A stretch of 64,000 bases of DNA from Devosia litorisediminis (GTDB taxonomy: Bacteria > Pseudomonadota > Alphaproteobacteria > Rhizobiales > Devosiaceae), in NCBI RefSeq assembly GCF_018334155.1, contig NZ_JAGXTP010000001.1, positions 1,364,001-1,428,000 of the forward strand, read 5' to 3'. The notes below the pieces were generated by a model. The model was not told where the DNA came from. It was given only the letters and a program-made list of their open reading frames with translations, and made no database searches. Position numbers and translations under genes: made by a program. Positions 17,304 through 27,180 of the stretch are shown piece after piece. Positions within the stretch are counted from its first letter, which is position 1. The number at the start of each line of letters is the position of its first letter.

Positions 17304-17687
17304 GTGCAGGAACTGACAATGAGTGTGAACTGGATCGCCGTAATTGTGGGGGCAGTGCTGGCCTTCGGTCTTGGCAGCGTGTGGTTTTCGCCGATGATGT
17401 TCGGCAAGAGCTGGTCGCGCGGGGTCAAGATGGACGCTGGCGCGCCGACAGGTATGGGGCCCGCGCTGGTGCTGCAGGCGCTGGGTACTTTTGGCTTCGC
17501 CTGGGTGGTGGGCATTACCGCAGCTGCCGGCCATTTGCTGACGGTCCTGCTGATCGCGGCCAGTATGGCGTTATTGCAGGCCGGCACGGCGGCGTTTTCC
17601 CAGCACGGTCGCGGCGCGGTGCTGGCCGAGGCAGGCTATGTGATCACCATCGCGATCATCATGATCGGGGTGCATGCCGTTCTGTAG
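17304..17687 (+). CDS. DUF1761 family membrane protein
   Basis: A 127-residue protein with four predicted membrane helices. The N-terminal stretch MSVNWIAVIVGAVLAFGLGS followed by VWFSPMMFGKSW is the DUF1761 signature. Function is unknown. The GTG at 17304 has GGGGAGG five bases upstream; the ATG at 17319 (AGGA upstream) is nearly as likely and fits the usual family start. It is divergent from rnr and followed by the dipeptidase gene. Confidence 0.8.
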   Translation: MQELTMSVNWIAVIVGAVLAFGLGSVWFSPMMFGKSWSRGVKMDAGAPTGMGPALVLQALGTFGFAWVVGITAAAGHLLTVLLIAASMALLQAGTAAFSQHGRGAVLAEAGYVITIAIIMIGVHAVL

Positions 17688-17809
17688 CAGGGGGCGCGCA
17701 TGGCGGGCGGCGCGTCGGCGCACCTGCCGCGCGCCGCGGGTGCTGCCAAGATGGGCGATAGTGTGGGACGCTGCGCACCTGTTGTTGCGATTCCCTTCCT
17801 GGATATTTC

Positions 17810-18856
17810 ATGCCTACCATTCCCTTTTTCGACGGCCATAACGATACGCTGCTCAAGCTGCTGGAGGCCGAGGGCGATCCGACACAGCTGTTCATGGATG
17901 GCATGGACAAGGCCGATATCGATCTGCCGCGCGCCAGGGCCGCAGGCATGGCGGGTGGGTTCTTCGCGATCTTTCCACCGCCGCTGAAGGGTAATCTGGG
18001 GTCTGTGGTGGCTGGTGCGGGCAATAATCGCGGCGGCCTGCCGCCCGAACTGGGACTGGCTGATGCACAAGCGGTGACACTGGGCATGGCGTCGATCCTG
18101 ATGCGGATCGAGCGCGCCGGTGGCGTGGCCATCTGTCGTGATGCAGCGGCGGTGCGTGCGGCCATCGCGCAGGGCACGCTGGCCAGCGTACTGCACATTG
18201 AGGGTGCCGAGGCCATCGATACCGACTTCAGGGCGCTGGACGTGCTCTATGCGGCCGGGTTGCGCTCAATCGGGCTGGTATGGAGCCGGGCCAACGCCTT
18301 TGGTACCGGCGTGCCGTTCCGCTATCCGTCTGACGCCGACATTGGCCCCGGGCTCAGCGATGCGGGCAAGGCTTTGGTGCGCGAGTGCAATGACCGGGGG
18401 ATCATGATCGATCTGTCCCATCTCAATGCCGCCGGGTTCCGTGACGTGGCCGCCATTAGCGACAAGCCGCTGGTGGCCACGCATTCCAATGTGCATGCGA
18501 TCAGCGCTCATGCCCGCAATCTGGTGGACTGGCAGCTGGCCGCGATTGCCGAGAGCCAGGGCGTTGTGGGGCTGAATTTTGCCACCGGGTTTTTGCGGCC
18601 GGACGGCAAGATGCGCGTCGACACCGAGATCGAGGTGATGGTGCGCCATATTGATGCGCTGGTTGAAGCGCTGGGTGAGGATGGTGTGGCGCTGGGTTCG
18701 GATTTTGATGGTGCCATGGTGCCAGCGCCGATTGGCGATGTGACCGGGGTGCCCAAGCTGCTGCAGGCGCTGCTCGACAAGGGCTATGGCGAAGCGCTGG
18801 TGCGCAAGATCGCGCTGGAGAACTGGTTGAGCATGATCGAGCGCTGCATCGGGTAA
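17810..18856 (+). CDS. Membrane dipeptidase family (M19) zinc peptidase
   Basis: A 348-residue member of the renal-dipeptidase (M19) family, predicted to hydrolyse dipeptides with two zinc ions. The metal ligands are seen in FFDGHNDT (HxD, residues 8-11), IEGAEAID (bridging Glu), and the histidines of THSNVHAISAHARN; ALGSDFDG near residue 300 is also typical. No signal peptide is evident, so it is probably cytoplasmic despite the family name. It converges on topA, with a hairpin in the gap. Confidence 0.9.
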   Translation: MPTIPFFDGHNDTLLKLLEAEGDPTQLFMDGMDKADIDLPRARAAGMAGGFFAIFPPPLKGNLGSVVAGAGNNRGGLPPELGLADAQAVTLGMASILMRIERAGGVAICRDAAAVRAAIAQGTLASVLHIEGAEAIDTDFRALDVLYAAGLRSIGLVWSRANAFGTGVPFRYPSDADIGPGLSDAGKALVRECNDRGIMIDLSHLNAAGFRDVAAISDKPLVATHSNVHAISAHARNLVDWQLAAIAESQGVVGLNFATGFLRPDGKMRVDTEIEVMVRHIDALVEALGEDGVALGSDFDGAMVPAPIGDVTGVPKLLQALLDKGYGEALVRKIALENWLSMIERCIG

Positions 18857-18867
18857 AAGCCCTGCCA

Positions 18868-18890
18868 GCCTCCCCCTGAGCGGGGGAGGC
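18868..18890. terminator. GC-rich palindrome between convergent dipeptidase and topA genes
   Basis: GCCTCCCCC and GGGGGAGGC form a perfect 9-bp stem with a 5-base loop. There is no T-run on either side. Its position between convergent stop codons fits a bidirectional terminator, or one copy of a dispersed palindromic repeat like those at 22909 and 24752. Confidence 0.5.
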
Positions 18891-18969
18891 ACAGCGCGGT
18901 GTGGTTCCCGATGCTGGCCACTGTGCGAGCAGCAGCGCTACGGGGCGCCGTGTCAGCGCCCCATGGTGC

Positions 18970-21606
18970 CTAGAACGGCACGTCTTCGTCGGAGACGGTC
19001 TTTTTGGCCGGCGCTTTTTTGGCAGCAGGTTTCTTTGCTGCGGCTGTTTTGGCTGGGGCCTTCTTGGCTGCCGGCTTTTTGGCGGCTGCCTTTTTGGCCG
19101 GCGCCTTCTTGACCTTCTTGCCGGTAGCTTCGGCGCGCGCCGCGATCCACTCGACAGCCTGCTCGAGCGTTACCGCTTCGGGCTGGATGTCCTTGGGGAT
19201 GGTGGCGTTGATCTTGCCCTGATTGACATAGGGGCCATAGCGTCCGGCGCGGACGGTGATGGGGCCATTGTCGTGCTCGAAGGTCTGGATGGCCGCCACT
19301 GTGCCGCCGCGCTTGAAGCCGCCAGCGGCTTTTTGGGCCAGCAGGTCGACGGCGCGGTTGAGGCCGACAGTGAAGACTTCCTCGACATCGGGCAGGTTGG
19401 CGTATTTGCCATCGCACAGGATGAACGGGCCATAGCGACCCAGGCCCGCCGTGATGGGCAGACCGGATTCGGGATGCAGGCCGACATCGCGGGGCAGGGA
19501 GAGCAGCTTGAGGGCGCTTTCCAGCGTCGTGGCGGCCGCGTCCCAACCCTTGGGAATGGAGCTGCGCTTGGCGTCCTTGCCGCCGGCATCACCGAGCTGG
19601 ACATAGGGGCCGAAGCGCCCGGTCTTGAGGAAGACCTCCTCGCCGGATTCCGGGTCGATGCCGAGCACGCCGTCACCAGCGGCGGCTTCGGGCGACTGCC
19701 CGCTGGCCGCATCGGAGAGCTGCATGGTGTGCTTGCACTCGGGATAGTTCGAGCAACCGATAAAGGCGCCAAACTTGCCCAGCTTGAGCGAGAGCTGACC
19801 TTCACCACAGGTGGGGCAGCGACGCGGATCGGAGCCATCTTCCTTGGGTGGGAAGATGCGGCTGGCCAAGGCGTCATTGAGGACGTCGAGCACCTCTGAA
19901 ACGCGCAGATCCTTGATCTCGGTGGTGGCGGCGGTGAAATCCTTCCAGAAGTCACGCAGCACCTGCTTGTATTCCAGGTGGCCGGCCGAGATTTCGTCGA
20001 GCTGTTCCTCGAGGCCGGCGGTGAAGCCGTATTCGACATAGCGATTGAAGAAGTTCTCGAGGAAGGCGGTGACGATGCGGCCGCGATCTTCGGGGTGCAG
20101 CGCCTTGCCCTCAAGCCGGACATAGTCGCGGTCCTTGAGCGTGGTCAGCGTGGCCGCATAGGTGGAAGGACGGCCAATGCCGAGCTCTTCCATCTTCTTG
20201 ATCAGGCTCGCTTCGGTATAGCGGCTGGGCGGCTGGGTGAAGTGCTGCTCGATGTCCACAGCCTGCAGGTCGGGCTTGTCACCCACTGCCAGTGGTGGCA
20301 GTTCGCGGCTATCCTCGTCTTCGGTGTCCTCGTCAGATTTGACCTCGACACCATAGAGCTTGAGGAAGCCGGGGAAGCTGACGACCGACCCGACGGCGCG
20401 CAGTTCGACAGCGCGGCCGGGCACGTTGACGGCGATATCGACCGTGGTGCGATCGATCTCGGCCGATTTCATCTGGCTGGCCAGGGTGCGGCGCCAGATC
20501 AGGCCGTAAAGCTTGGCCTGGTCGGCATCAAGGCTGAGGTTTTCGGGCCGCTTGAACATGTCGGTGGGCCGGATGGCCTCATGGGCCTCCTGGGCATTTT
20601 TCGCCTTGGTCTGGTAGATGCGGGCCTTTTCGGGCAGGTATTCCTCGCCAAAATACTTGCCGATGACCGAGCGGGCCATGGCGATGCCCTCGGGGGCCAT
20701 CTGGACCGCGTCGGTACGCATATAGGTGATCAGACCGTCTTCGTAGAGCCGCTGGGCAATCTGCATGGTGCGGCTGGGCGACAGGCTGAGGCGCGATGAG
20801 GCGTCCTGCTGCAGGCTCGATGTGGTGAACGGCGCATAGGGATTGCGCTTGGTCGGTTTCTTGTCGACGGCTGAGACGTTGAACTGGCCAGCCTCGATGA
20901 GCTTTTTGAGTTCAGCGGCATTCTCGCCGTTCTGGATGGCGAGCTTGTCGGTCTTTTTGCCATCAACCGAGAGCAGGCGCGCCAGAAAGCTCTTGCCGGC
21001 CTGGGCCAGCTTGGCTTCGACGGACCAATACTCATCGGGCTTGAACTTTTCGATCTCGGATTCGCGGTCAGAGACCAGACGCAGGGCAACCGATTGCACG
21101 CGGCCGGCCGAACGGGAGCCGGGCAGCTTGCGCCAGAGGATGGGCGAGAGCGTAAAGCCCACCAGGTAATCGAGGGCGCGGCGGGCCAGATAGGCATCGA
21201 CCAGTGGCATGTCGATTTCGCGCGGCACCTGCATGGCCGCCAGAATGGCGTCTTTGGTGATGGCGTTGAACAGCACGCGGCGGACGGTGACGTCCTTCTT
21301 GATGGCCTTTTTCTGCCGCAGGACATCGAGCACGTGCCAGGAAATGGCTTCGCCTTCGCGATCCGGGTCAGTCGCCAGGATCAGTTCGTCGGCGCCCTTG
21401 AGCGCGTTGGCGATATCGGCGATGCGCTTCTTGGAGGCCGTGTCGACCTCCCAGGACATGGCGAAATCTTCGTCCGGACGCACCGACCCGTCCTTGGCCG
21501 GCAAATCGCGGACATGGCCGAAGGAGGCCAGGACATGATAGTCCGAACCCAGATATTTGTTGATTGTCTTGGCTTTAGCCGGACTTTCAACGACAACGAC
21601 CTTCAT
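18970..21606 (-). CDS. topA: DNA topoisomerase I (type IA)
   Basis: Relaxes negative supercoils, 878 residues. The Toprim domain starts at MKVVVVESPAKAKTINKYLG and includes the acidic DPDREGEAISWH motif. The active-site tyrosine is in EDGLITYMRTDAVQ, and GIGRPSTYA follows. Beyond about residue 600 come a CPTCGEG...C zinc ribbon and repeated Topo_C_Rpt modules (GRFGPYVQLG, GRYGPFILCD, GRYGPYVNQG). The tail is a Lys/Ala/Pro repeat (AAKKPAAKKAPAK), probably for DNA binding. The open frame extends to 21852, but the ATG at 21606 gives the canonical start. Confidence 0.96.
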   Translation of the reverse strand: MKVVVVESPAKAKTINKYLGSDYHVLASFGHVRDLPAKDGSVRPDEDFAMSWEVDTASKKRIADIANALKGADELILATDPDREGEAISWHVLDVLRQKKAIKKDVTVRRVLFNAITKDAILAAMQVPREIDMPLVDAYLARRALDYLVGFTLSPILWRKLPGSRSAGRVQSVALRLVSDRESEIEKFKPDEYWSVEAKLAQAGKSFLARLLSVDGKKTDKLAIQNGENAAELKKLIEAGQFNVSAVDKKPTKRNPYAPFTTSSLQQDASSRLSLSPSRTMQIAQRLYEDGLITYMRTDAVQMAPEGIAMARSVIGKYFGEEYLPEKARIYQTKAKNAQEAHEAIRPTDMFKRPENLSLDADQAKLYGLIWRRTLASQMKSAEIDRTTVDIAVNVPGRAVELRAVGSVVSFPGFLKLYGVEVKSDEDTEDEDSRELPPLAVGDKPDLQAVDIEQHFTQPPSRYTEASLIKKMEELGIGRPSTYAATLTTLKDRDYVRLEGKALHPEDRGRIVTAFLENFFNRYVEYGFTAGLEEQLDEISAGHLEYKQVLRDFWKDFTAATTEIKDLRVSEVLDVLNDALASRIFPPKEDGSDPRRCPTCGEGQLSLKLGKFGAFIGCSNYPECKHTMQLSDAASGQSPEAAAGDGVLGIDPESGEEVFLKTGRFGPYVQLGDAGGKDAKRSSIPKGWDAAATTLESALKLLSLPRDVGLHPESGLPITAGLGRYGPFILCDGKYANLPDVEEVFTVGLNRAVDLLAQKAAGGFKRGGTVAAIQTFEHDNGPITVRAGRYGPYVNQGKINATIPKDIQPEAVTLEQAVEWIAARAEATGKKVKKAPAKKAAAKKPAAKKAPAKTAAAKKPAAKKAPAKKTVSDEDVPF

Positions 21607-21866
21607 GACGAACCTGTTCCGCAACCGCTTTAAGAGAAGTGGCGCAACATGGTGAACCCTCGATGGACTGTCAACGGGCTGTAATTGGCTGGCCCGCGCC
21701 TCCCCTTCGGGGAGAGATATCTTGCATGGATAGCCGGACGGGTGCAGACTTGGGTTGTGCGCAGTTCTGCGCTCGACCCATTTCCATTGTGACCGACATC
21801 GTTGTGGCTGCGCCGTTCGCGCCGCTTTTGGTTGTCCGTCGGGTCGATTCATGAGGAGATTTGATT

Positions 21867-22898
21867 ATGGAATACCGCAAACTCGGTAATAGCGGTGCCG
21901 TTGTGTCGGCCTATGCGCTGGGCACGATGACCTTTGGCGCGGAGTCCGACGAGGCCACCTCGTTTCAGCTGATGGATGATTATGTCGCCGCTGGCGGCAA
22001 TTTCATCGATACCGCCAATGTGTATAGCGCCGGCGTTTCGGAGGAAATCGTCGGACGCTGGCTCAAGAGCAAGCCAGGCGTGCTGCGTGATCTGGTGATC
22101 ACCACCAAGGGGCGTTTTCCCATGGGGCAGGGGCCAAACCATCTCGGCCTGTCGCGCAAGAATCTCAATGAAGCGCTGGATGCCTCGCTCAAGCGGCTCG
22201 GTGTCGAGCATATCGATCTCTACCAGATGCACGCCTGGGACGCGCTGACGCCAATCGAGGAAACGCTGCGCTTTCTCGATGACGCGATCGGTAACGGCAA
22301 GATTGCCTATTATGGCTTTTCCAACTTCCTGGGCTGGCAGATGACCAAGGCGGTGTGGACGGCCAAGGCCAATGGCTTTGCGCCGCCGGTAACGCTGCAG
22401 CCACAATATAATCTGCTGGTGCGCGACATCGAGCATGAGGTGGTGCCCGCCGCGCTCGATGCCAATATCGGTCTTCTGCCGTGGTCGCCACTGGGTGGTG
22501 GCTGGCTGAGCGGCAAGTACAAGCGCGACCAGATGCCGACCGGGGCAACGCGGCTGGGTGAAAATCCCAAGCGTGGCATGGAGGCGTTCGAGAAGCGCAA
22601 CTCCAATCTGATGACCTGGGAGGTGATTGGCGCGGTTGAGGACATCGCCAAGGCACGCGGCGCCAGCATGGCGCAGGTGGCACTGGCCTGGGTCTGTGCC
22701 CGTCCGGCGGTGACGTCGGTGATTCTGGGGGCGCGCACCACCGCGCAGCTCAAGGATAATCTGGGTGCTGCCGATCTGGTGCTGAGCAGCGATGAGATGG
22801 CCACGCTGACCGCGGCAAGCCAGCCGGAAATGAGTGACTATCCTTATGGGACCGGCGGCATTGATCAGCGCCATCGCAAGATTGGCGGCGGTCGCTAA
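21867..22898 (+). CDS. Aldo/keto reductase
   Basis: A 343-residue NADPH-dependent oxidoreductase of the AKR superfamily (TIM barrel), reducing carbonyl compounds of unknown identity. The catalytic tetrad is visible: Asp and Tyr in FIDTANVYSAGVSEE, Lys in VITTKGRF and His in LYQMHAWD. The C-terminal cofactor-binding part is TSVILGARTTAQLKDNL. The ATG at 21867 has GAGGAG eight bases upstream, so the TTG two codons earlier is rejected. It is divergent from topA and convergent with dprA. Confidence 0.92.
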   Translation: MEYRKLGNSGAVVSAYALGTMTFGAESDEATSFQLMDDYVAAGGNFIDTANVYSAGVSEEIVGRWLKSKPGVLRDLVITTKGRFPMGQGPNHLGLSRKNLNEALDASLKRLGVEHIDLYQMHAWDALTPIEETLRFLDDAIGNGKIAYYGFSNFLGWQMTKAVWTAKANGFAPPVTLQPQYNLLVRDIEHEVVPAALDANIGLLPWSPLGGGWLSGKYKRDQMPTGATRLGENPKRGMEAFEKRNSNLMTWEVIGAVEDIAKARGASMAQVALAWVCARPAVTSVILGARTTAQLKDNLGAADLVLSSDEMATLTAASQPEMSDYPYGTGGIDQRHRKIGGGR

Positions 22899-22908
22899 AG
22901 GTCTGATT

Positions 22909-22927
22909 GGGAGGGGGCACCCCTCCC
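22909..22927. terminator. Perfect GC palindrome between convergent aldo/keto reductase and dprA genes
   Basis: GGGAGGGG (22909-22916) pairs with CCCCTCCC (22920-22927) over a 3-base loop, 11 bases after the stop codon. It probably terminates in both directions or belongs to the same palindrome family as 18868 and 24752. Confidence 0.5.
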
Positions 22928-22975
22928 ATCTTCCCCTGGATGAAGGAGGGCACCGCGTGGTCGGGGCTGGATCTG

Positions 22976-24097
22976 CTAGTCCCGCAAGGCCACCAACTGG
23001 CCGCTCGACCATTCGATCTGGCCGGCCAGGTCGAGTTCGAGCAGCAGCATCTGCATAGTGGCGGCCGATATGCCGACCTGTCGGACCAGTTCATCGACAT
23101 CGATCGGGGTGACGCTGAGAGCAGCGAGCAGACGGGTCTTGTCGTCGTCGCTGGGCGGCGGAGCATCGGGGACGCTGTCGGGCTCCCAATCGCGGTCGAA
23201 CAGGGCATTGCGCGACGGGTCGGCGCTGCCCAGGGTTTCGAGTATATCAGCGGCGCCCGTGATCAGTTTGGCGCCTTGCTGGATCAGCGCATTGCCACCT
23301 TCAGCGCGGGGATCGAGTGGCGAGCCGGGAACGGCGAAGACGTCGCGGTTTTGCTCGAGCGCCAGCCGGGCAGTGATCAATGAACCACTGCGCTTGGCCG
23401 CTTCAACCACGACCACACCCAGCGATAACCCCGAAACCAGACGGTTACGCCTTGGGAAGTCGCGGGCGCGTGGCTCCCAGCCCAGCGGCATTTCAGTGAG
23501 CAGAGCGCCGCCATTGTCGAGAATGTCGTGGGCCAGCGGGATGTTCTCGGTGGGGTAGATCTTGTCGAAACCACCGGCAAGGACGGCGATGGTGCCGCTG
23601 AGCAGCGTTGCCTTGTGCGCCGCTGCATCGATGCCGCGGGCCAGACCCGAAACAATGGTATAGCCCGCTTCGCCCAGATCCGTCGCCAGCAGGCGGGTCA
23701 TCTTGACCCCGGCCGCCGAGGCATTGCGCGCCCCGACAATGCCCACCGTGCGGCGCCAGTCGAGATTGGGGCCACTGGCCATGGTGATCAGCGGCGGTGC
23801 GGCCGGGATATAGTGGAGCAGGGATGGATAATCGGCATCGCTGCTGGTGACGAGGCGGGCGCCGTAACGTGACAGACCGGCGATCTCATCTTCAGCTTCG
23901 GACTGGCTGGTAATACGGACCGGTCTGCCGGTGCGGCGCGTCAGGGACGGCAGGGCCTCAAGGGCGGCCTGTGCCGAGCCGAAGCGGTTGAGCAATCGGC
24001 GGAAGGTGGCCGGGCCAATGTTTTCGGTACGTAGCAGTCGCAACCAGGCAAGGCGCGTGACCGGATCAAGTGCAGCAACACCCTGATCCGGCGGCAC
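22976..24097 (-). CDS. dprA: DNA-processing protein DprA
   Basis: Loads RecA onto single-stranded DNA during natural transformation; 373 residues. An N-terminal helical region (LAWLRLLRTENIGPATFRRLL) precedes the Rossmann-like core with VGIVGARNASAAG, TIVSGLARGIDAAAHKATL, TIAVLAGGFDKIYPTENIPL, FPRRNRLVSGLS and SGSLITARLALEQNRDVFAVPGSP. The C-terminal 60 residues form the winged-helix DML1-like domain. It starts with GTG at 24097, three bases after the plsY stop. Presence of dprA does not by itself show competence. Confidence 0.95.
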   Translation of the reverse strand: MPPDQGVAALDPVTRLAWLRLLRTENIGPATFRRLLNRFGSAQAALEALPSLTRRTGRPVRITSQSEAEDEIAGLSRYGARLVTSSDADYPSLLHYIPAAPPLITMASGPNLDWRRTVGIVGARNASAAGVKMTRLLATDLGEAGYTIVSGLARGIDAAAHKATLLSGTIAVLAGGFDKIYPTENIPLAHDILDNGGALLTEMPLGWEPRARDFPRRNRLVSGLSLGVVVVEAAKRSGSLITARLALEQNRDVFAVPGSPLDPRAEGGNALIQQGAKLITGAADILETLGSADPSRNALFDRDWEPDSVPDAPPPSDDDKTRLLAALSVTPIDVDELVRQVGISAATMQMLLLELDLAGQIEWSSGQLVALRD

Positions 24098-24100
24098 GGG

Positions 24101-24709
24101 TCAGGCCTTCTTTTTCTCAGAGCCGATCCTGGGCTCGGTACCCGCAATCAGCCGAGCAATGTTTTCGCGGTGCTGGAAGAACAGCAGCAGGGCCATCACG
24201 GCCGCAGCACCGGCCAGGTATTCGTTGACCACGACATAGGCAAAGATTGGCGCCGTGGCTCCTGCTGTCAGGGCAGCCAGAGACGAGAATTTCCGCGCCA
24301 CCGCGATGAACAGCCAGACCGCGCAGAAGATCAGGCCGACAGGCCAGCTCAGCGCCAGCAGTGAACCAATGAAGACGGCGACGCCCTTGCCGCCCTTGAA
24401 GTTGAGCCAGACGGGAAAGCAATGGCCCAGAAAGGCGCCAATGCCCGCGATCATGGCTGCTTCTTCGCCCCACAGGCCGCGCGCAAGCAGAACGGGCACG
24501 GCGGCCTTGGAGGCGTCGAGCACCAAAGTGGCAAAAGCGATCCAGCGATTGCCGGTGCGCAGCACATTAGTGGCGCCGATATTGCCCGAGCCGATGTCGC
24601 GAATGTCGCCCAGCCCGGCCGAACGAGTGAGCAGCAGACCAAAGGGAATGGAGCCAAACAGATAGCCCAGAACGACAGCATAGAGCAGCGAGAGAACGTC
24701 AATCGACAT
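24101..24709 (-). CDS. plsY: Acyl-phosphate:glycerol-3-phosphate acyltransferase PlsY
   Basis: Inner-membrane enzyme that transfers an acyl group from acyl-phosphate to glycerol 3-phosphate, the first step of phospholipid synthesis. The 202 residues show five or more membrane helices and all conserved loops: [40 protein letters not shown], and the final [17 protein letters not shown]. It is followed at once by dprA, and the order pyrB-pyrC-plsY-dprA-topA is common in Hyphomicrobiales. Confidence 0.96.
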   Translation of the reverse strand: MSIDVLSLLYAVVLGYLFGSIPFGLLLTRSAGLGDIRDIGSGNIGATNVLRTGNRWIAFATLVLDASKAAVPVLLARGLWGEEAAMIAGIGAFLGHCFPVWLNFKGGKGVAVFIGSLLALSWPVGLIFCAVWLFIAVARKFSSLAALTAGATAPIFAYVVVNEYLAGAAAVMALLLFFQHRENIARLIAGTEPRIGSEKKKA

Positions 24710-24751
24710 CGGGGCTTGGTATCCTTTGTGGCGTTTAGGCGCGAAAATACC

Positions 24752-24797
24752 CCCCTCCCAACCTCTCCCGCAAGGGGGGCGGTGCAGTTGGGTGGGG
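24752..24797. repeat. Imperfect palindrome between pyrC-like gene and plsY
   Basis: CCCCTCCCAAC (24752-24762) pairs with GTTGGGTGGGG (24787-24797) with one mismatch, and there is a further C-rich/G-rich pairing inside (CTCCCGCAAGGGGG). This resembles the short C4TC3...G3AG4 palindromes that are scattered through many rhizobial intergenic regions. Function unknown; the copy number needs a genome search. Confidence 0.45.
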
Positions 24798-24828
24798 ATG
24801 ACGGACCGGTGGTCGTTGGTGTTTGGGG

Positions 24829-26121
24829 CTAGTCGATGTGGGTGTGGACGGTCTCGCCAGCGACGATAGTGCGCATGACCTTGCCCGCCAGACGCGCGCC
24901 TTCGAAGCTGGTATTGCGCGACTTGGAGCGGATGTCGGTCTCGCTGACCTGCCAGGGATAATCGAGATCGAACAGGATCAGATCGGCGGGTGCGCCCTTG
25001 GCAATGCGGCCTGATGGCAGACCCAGAATGTCAGCGGGGCGGCTGGTCATGGCGCGCAGTACGGTCAGCAGGTCGACATCGCCGGAATGAACCAGACGCA
25101 GGGCTGCAGCCAGCAGGGTCTCAAGGCCAATGGCCCCGTCGGAGGCTTCGGCGAAAGGCTGGCGCTTGACCTCGGTATCCTGGGGATCGTGATCGGAATG
25201 GATGGTGTCGATGGTGCCGTCGCGCAGGGCCTGGATCATGGCCTGGCGATCATCTTCTGAGCGCAGCGGCGTGGAGAGTTTGAAGAAGGTGCGATAGCGG
25301 CCAATGTCGTTTTCGTTGAGCGCCAGATTGTTGATCGAGATGCCAGCCGTAACGGCTCTGTTACGCTTCTTGGCCGCTGCCACCAGCTCGACCGCGGCCG
25401 CGCAGGAGATCTGGGCGGCGTGGTACTTGACGCCCGTCAGTGCGGCCAGTTGCAGATCGCGGGCCAGCGGGATCGTCTCGGCTTCGCGCGGAATACCCTT
25501 CAGCCCCAGAATGGTGGCGAACAGGCCCTCGTTCATCACGCCGGTACCGGTCAGATCGGTGTCGGAGACGTGGTGGACGAATGTCAGACCGTAATTTGCG
25601 GCGTAGCTCATGGCCGTGCGCAGCATGGAGGGCGACTGGATGGAATGGCGACCATCGGTGAGGCAGACCGCACCGGCTTCCTTGAGCAGGCCATATTCGG
25701 TCATCTCGGTGCCGTTGAGACCCTTGGTGATGGCGCCTGCAGGCAGCACATTGACCTTTGAAGTGGCCCTGGCGCGGCGGATCAGGAAGTCAACCAGCGC
25801 GCCATCATCCACCACGGGCGTGGTATCGGGCATCATCACGAAGCTGGTAATGCCCCCGGCTGCAGCGGCTTCGCCAGCCGATTGCAGGGTTTCGCGATAC
25901 TCCTTGCCCGGCTCGCCCGTGAAGACGCGCATGTCGATCAGGCCGGGCGCCAGTACCAGACCCTTGGCATTGATCACCTCGGCACCGTCTGGAACGCCAA
26001 TAGGCGCGCCGATGGCAAGTTCGGCAATGATGCCATCTTCGATCAGCACGGCGCCAAGATGATCGGTGCCGGTGGCCGGATCGACGATGCGGGCGTTCTC
26101 GATGAGTGTGGCGCGGGTCAT
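24829..26121 (-). CDS. pyrC: Dihydroorotase-like protein, probably catalytically inactive (PyrC-type pseudoenzyme)
   Basis: A 430-residue amidohydrolase-fold protein closest to dihydroorotase, but with the catalytic metal site degraded. The usual HxH pair after PGLID is replaced by MRVFTGEPG, with no histidine. The region that normally reads TPHH is INNLALNE, and the DHAPH motif is [17 protein letters not shown] and [13 protein letters not shown] confirm the family. Such dead paralogues are known to assemble with aspartate transcarbamoylase (PyrC' in Pseudomonas), and this gene overlaps pyrB by four bases. A true pyrC must lie elsewhere. The gene symbol follows common annotation; a structural role is inference. 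Confidence 0.85.
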   Translation of the reverse strand: MTRATLIENARIVDPATGTDHLGAVLIEDGIIAELAIGAPIGVPDGAEVINAKGLVLAPGLIDMRVFTGEPGKEYRETLQSAGEAAAAGGITSFVMMPDTTPVVDDGALVDFLIRRARATSKVNVLPAGAITKGLNGTEMTEYGLLKEAGAVCLTDGRHSIQSPSMLRTAMSYAANYGLTFVHHVSDTDLTGTGVMNEGLFATILGLKGIPREAETIPLARDLQLAALTGVKYHAAQISCAAAVELVAAAKKRNRAVTAGISINNLALNENDIGRYRTFFKLSTPLRSEDDRQAMIQALRDGTIDTIHSDHDPQDTEVKRQPFAEASDGAIGLETLLAAALRLVHSGDVDLLTVLRAMTSRPADILGLPSGRIAKGAPADLILFDLDYPWQVSETDIRSKSRNTSFEGARLAGKVMRTIVAGETVHTHID

Positions 26122-27107
26122 GACGCGTCTCCCGACGACAGCAGGGCATCGAGCACGGCCATGCGCACGGCGACACCCATTTCCACCTGATCAGTGATGA
26201 CGGAAGCCGGACCGTCGGCAATGGCGGGATCAATCTCGACGCCGCGGTTCATCGGACCGGGATGCATGACGATGGCGTCGGGTTTGGCATAGCCGAGCTT
26301 TTCGGCATCGAGCCCATAGAAATGGTAATATTCGCGGACCGAGGGGATCATGCGGCCCTGGGCGCGTTCGTGCTGCAGGCGCAGCATCATGACAACGTCG
26401 GCGCCAGCCAGACCCTCGCGCATGTCGGTGAAAACCTCGGTAGCGAGGTTTTCGATGCCGGCGGGCAGCAGGTTGCGCGGAGCAATGACGCGGGTGCGCA
26501 CATTGAGCGCGCCAAGCAAAAGCAGGTTTGAGCGCACCACGCGCGAATTGGCAATATCGCCACAGATGGCGACGGTCAGGCCCGAAATGCGGCCCTTGTG
26601 ATTGCGGATGGTCAGGGCATCAAGCAGCGCCTGGGTGGGGTGCTCATGGGCCCCGTCACCGGCATTGATGACGGCGCAGCCAACCTTCTGGCTCAGCAGT
26701 TCGACCGCCCCGGCCGCCGAATGGCGCACGACGATAACGTCGGGACGCATGGCGTTGAGCGTGGCTGCGGTATCGATCAGGGTTTCGCCCTTGGAGACCG
26801 AGCTGGTCTTGACCGACATGTTCATGACCAGGGCGCCGAGGCGTTTGCCGGCGATCTCGAAGGAGGCCTGGGTGCGCGTGGAGGGCTCGAAAAACAGGTT
26901 GATCTGGGTCTTGCCCGAGAGCGTGGGGTGGGTTTTCCGTTCCTGGCGGGAAATCGGCACCATGGCTTCGGCGCGATCGAGCAGCTGAATGATCTCATGC
27001 TGCTGCAGATCGGCTATCGAGAGCAGATGGCGCTGACTGAAAGGAGGAAAATCACCGGTGGCACCGGCGGATGAATTCGAGGCTGTGCTGGCGCGAGCTT
27101 GGGCCAT
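26118..27107 (-). CDS. pyrB: Aspartate carbamoyltransferase catalytic subunit
   Basis: Joins carbamoyl phosphate and aspartate in pyrimidine synthesis; 329 residues. Carbamoyl-phosphate site: [12 protein letters not shown]. The active-site lysine lies in KGETLIDTA, followed by [34 protein letters not shown] and [12 protein letters not shown]. The N-terminal 25 residues are a low-complexity extension rich in Ser/Ala. It overlaps the downstream dihydroorotase-like gene, consistent with a PyrB-PyrC' complex. No regulatory subunit gene (pyrI) is nearby. Confidence 0.96.
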   Translation of the reverse strand: MAQARASTASNSSAGATGDFPPFSQRHLLSIADLQQHEIIQLLDRAEAMVPISRQERKTHPTLSGKTQINLFFEPSTRTQASFEIAGKRLGALVMNMSVKTSSVSKGETLIDTAATLNAMRPDVIVVRHSAAGAVELLSQKVGCAVINAGDGAHEHPTQALLDALTIRNHKGRISGLTVAICGDIANSRVVRSNLLLLGALNVRTRVIAPRNLLPAGIENLATEVFTDMREGLAGADVVMMLRLQHERAQGRMIPSVREYYHFYGLDAEKLGYAKPDAIVMHPGPMNRGVEIDPAIADGPASVITDQVEMGVAVRMAVLDALLSSGDAS

Positions 27108-27180
27108 GCGCTCCCATTCCCTATGATTTGCAGCGGTCTAGCCGAGGGAAAGCGGAGGGGCAAGGCCCAAGCGGGGAATA

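Noticed and set aside
21607..21852. N-terminal extension of topA by 82 codons
   Set aside because: The residues before MKVVVVESPAKAK are Ser/Gln/Arg-rich with no similarity to TopA, and they run over the divergent promoter region.
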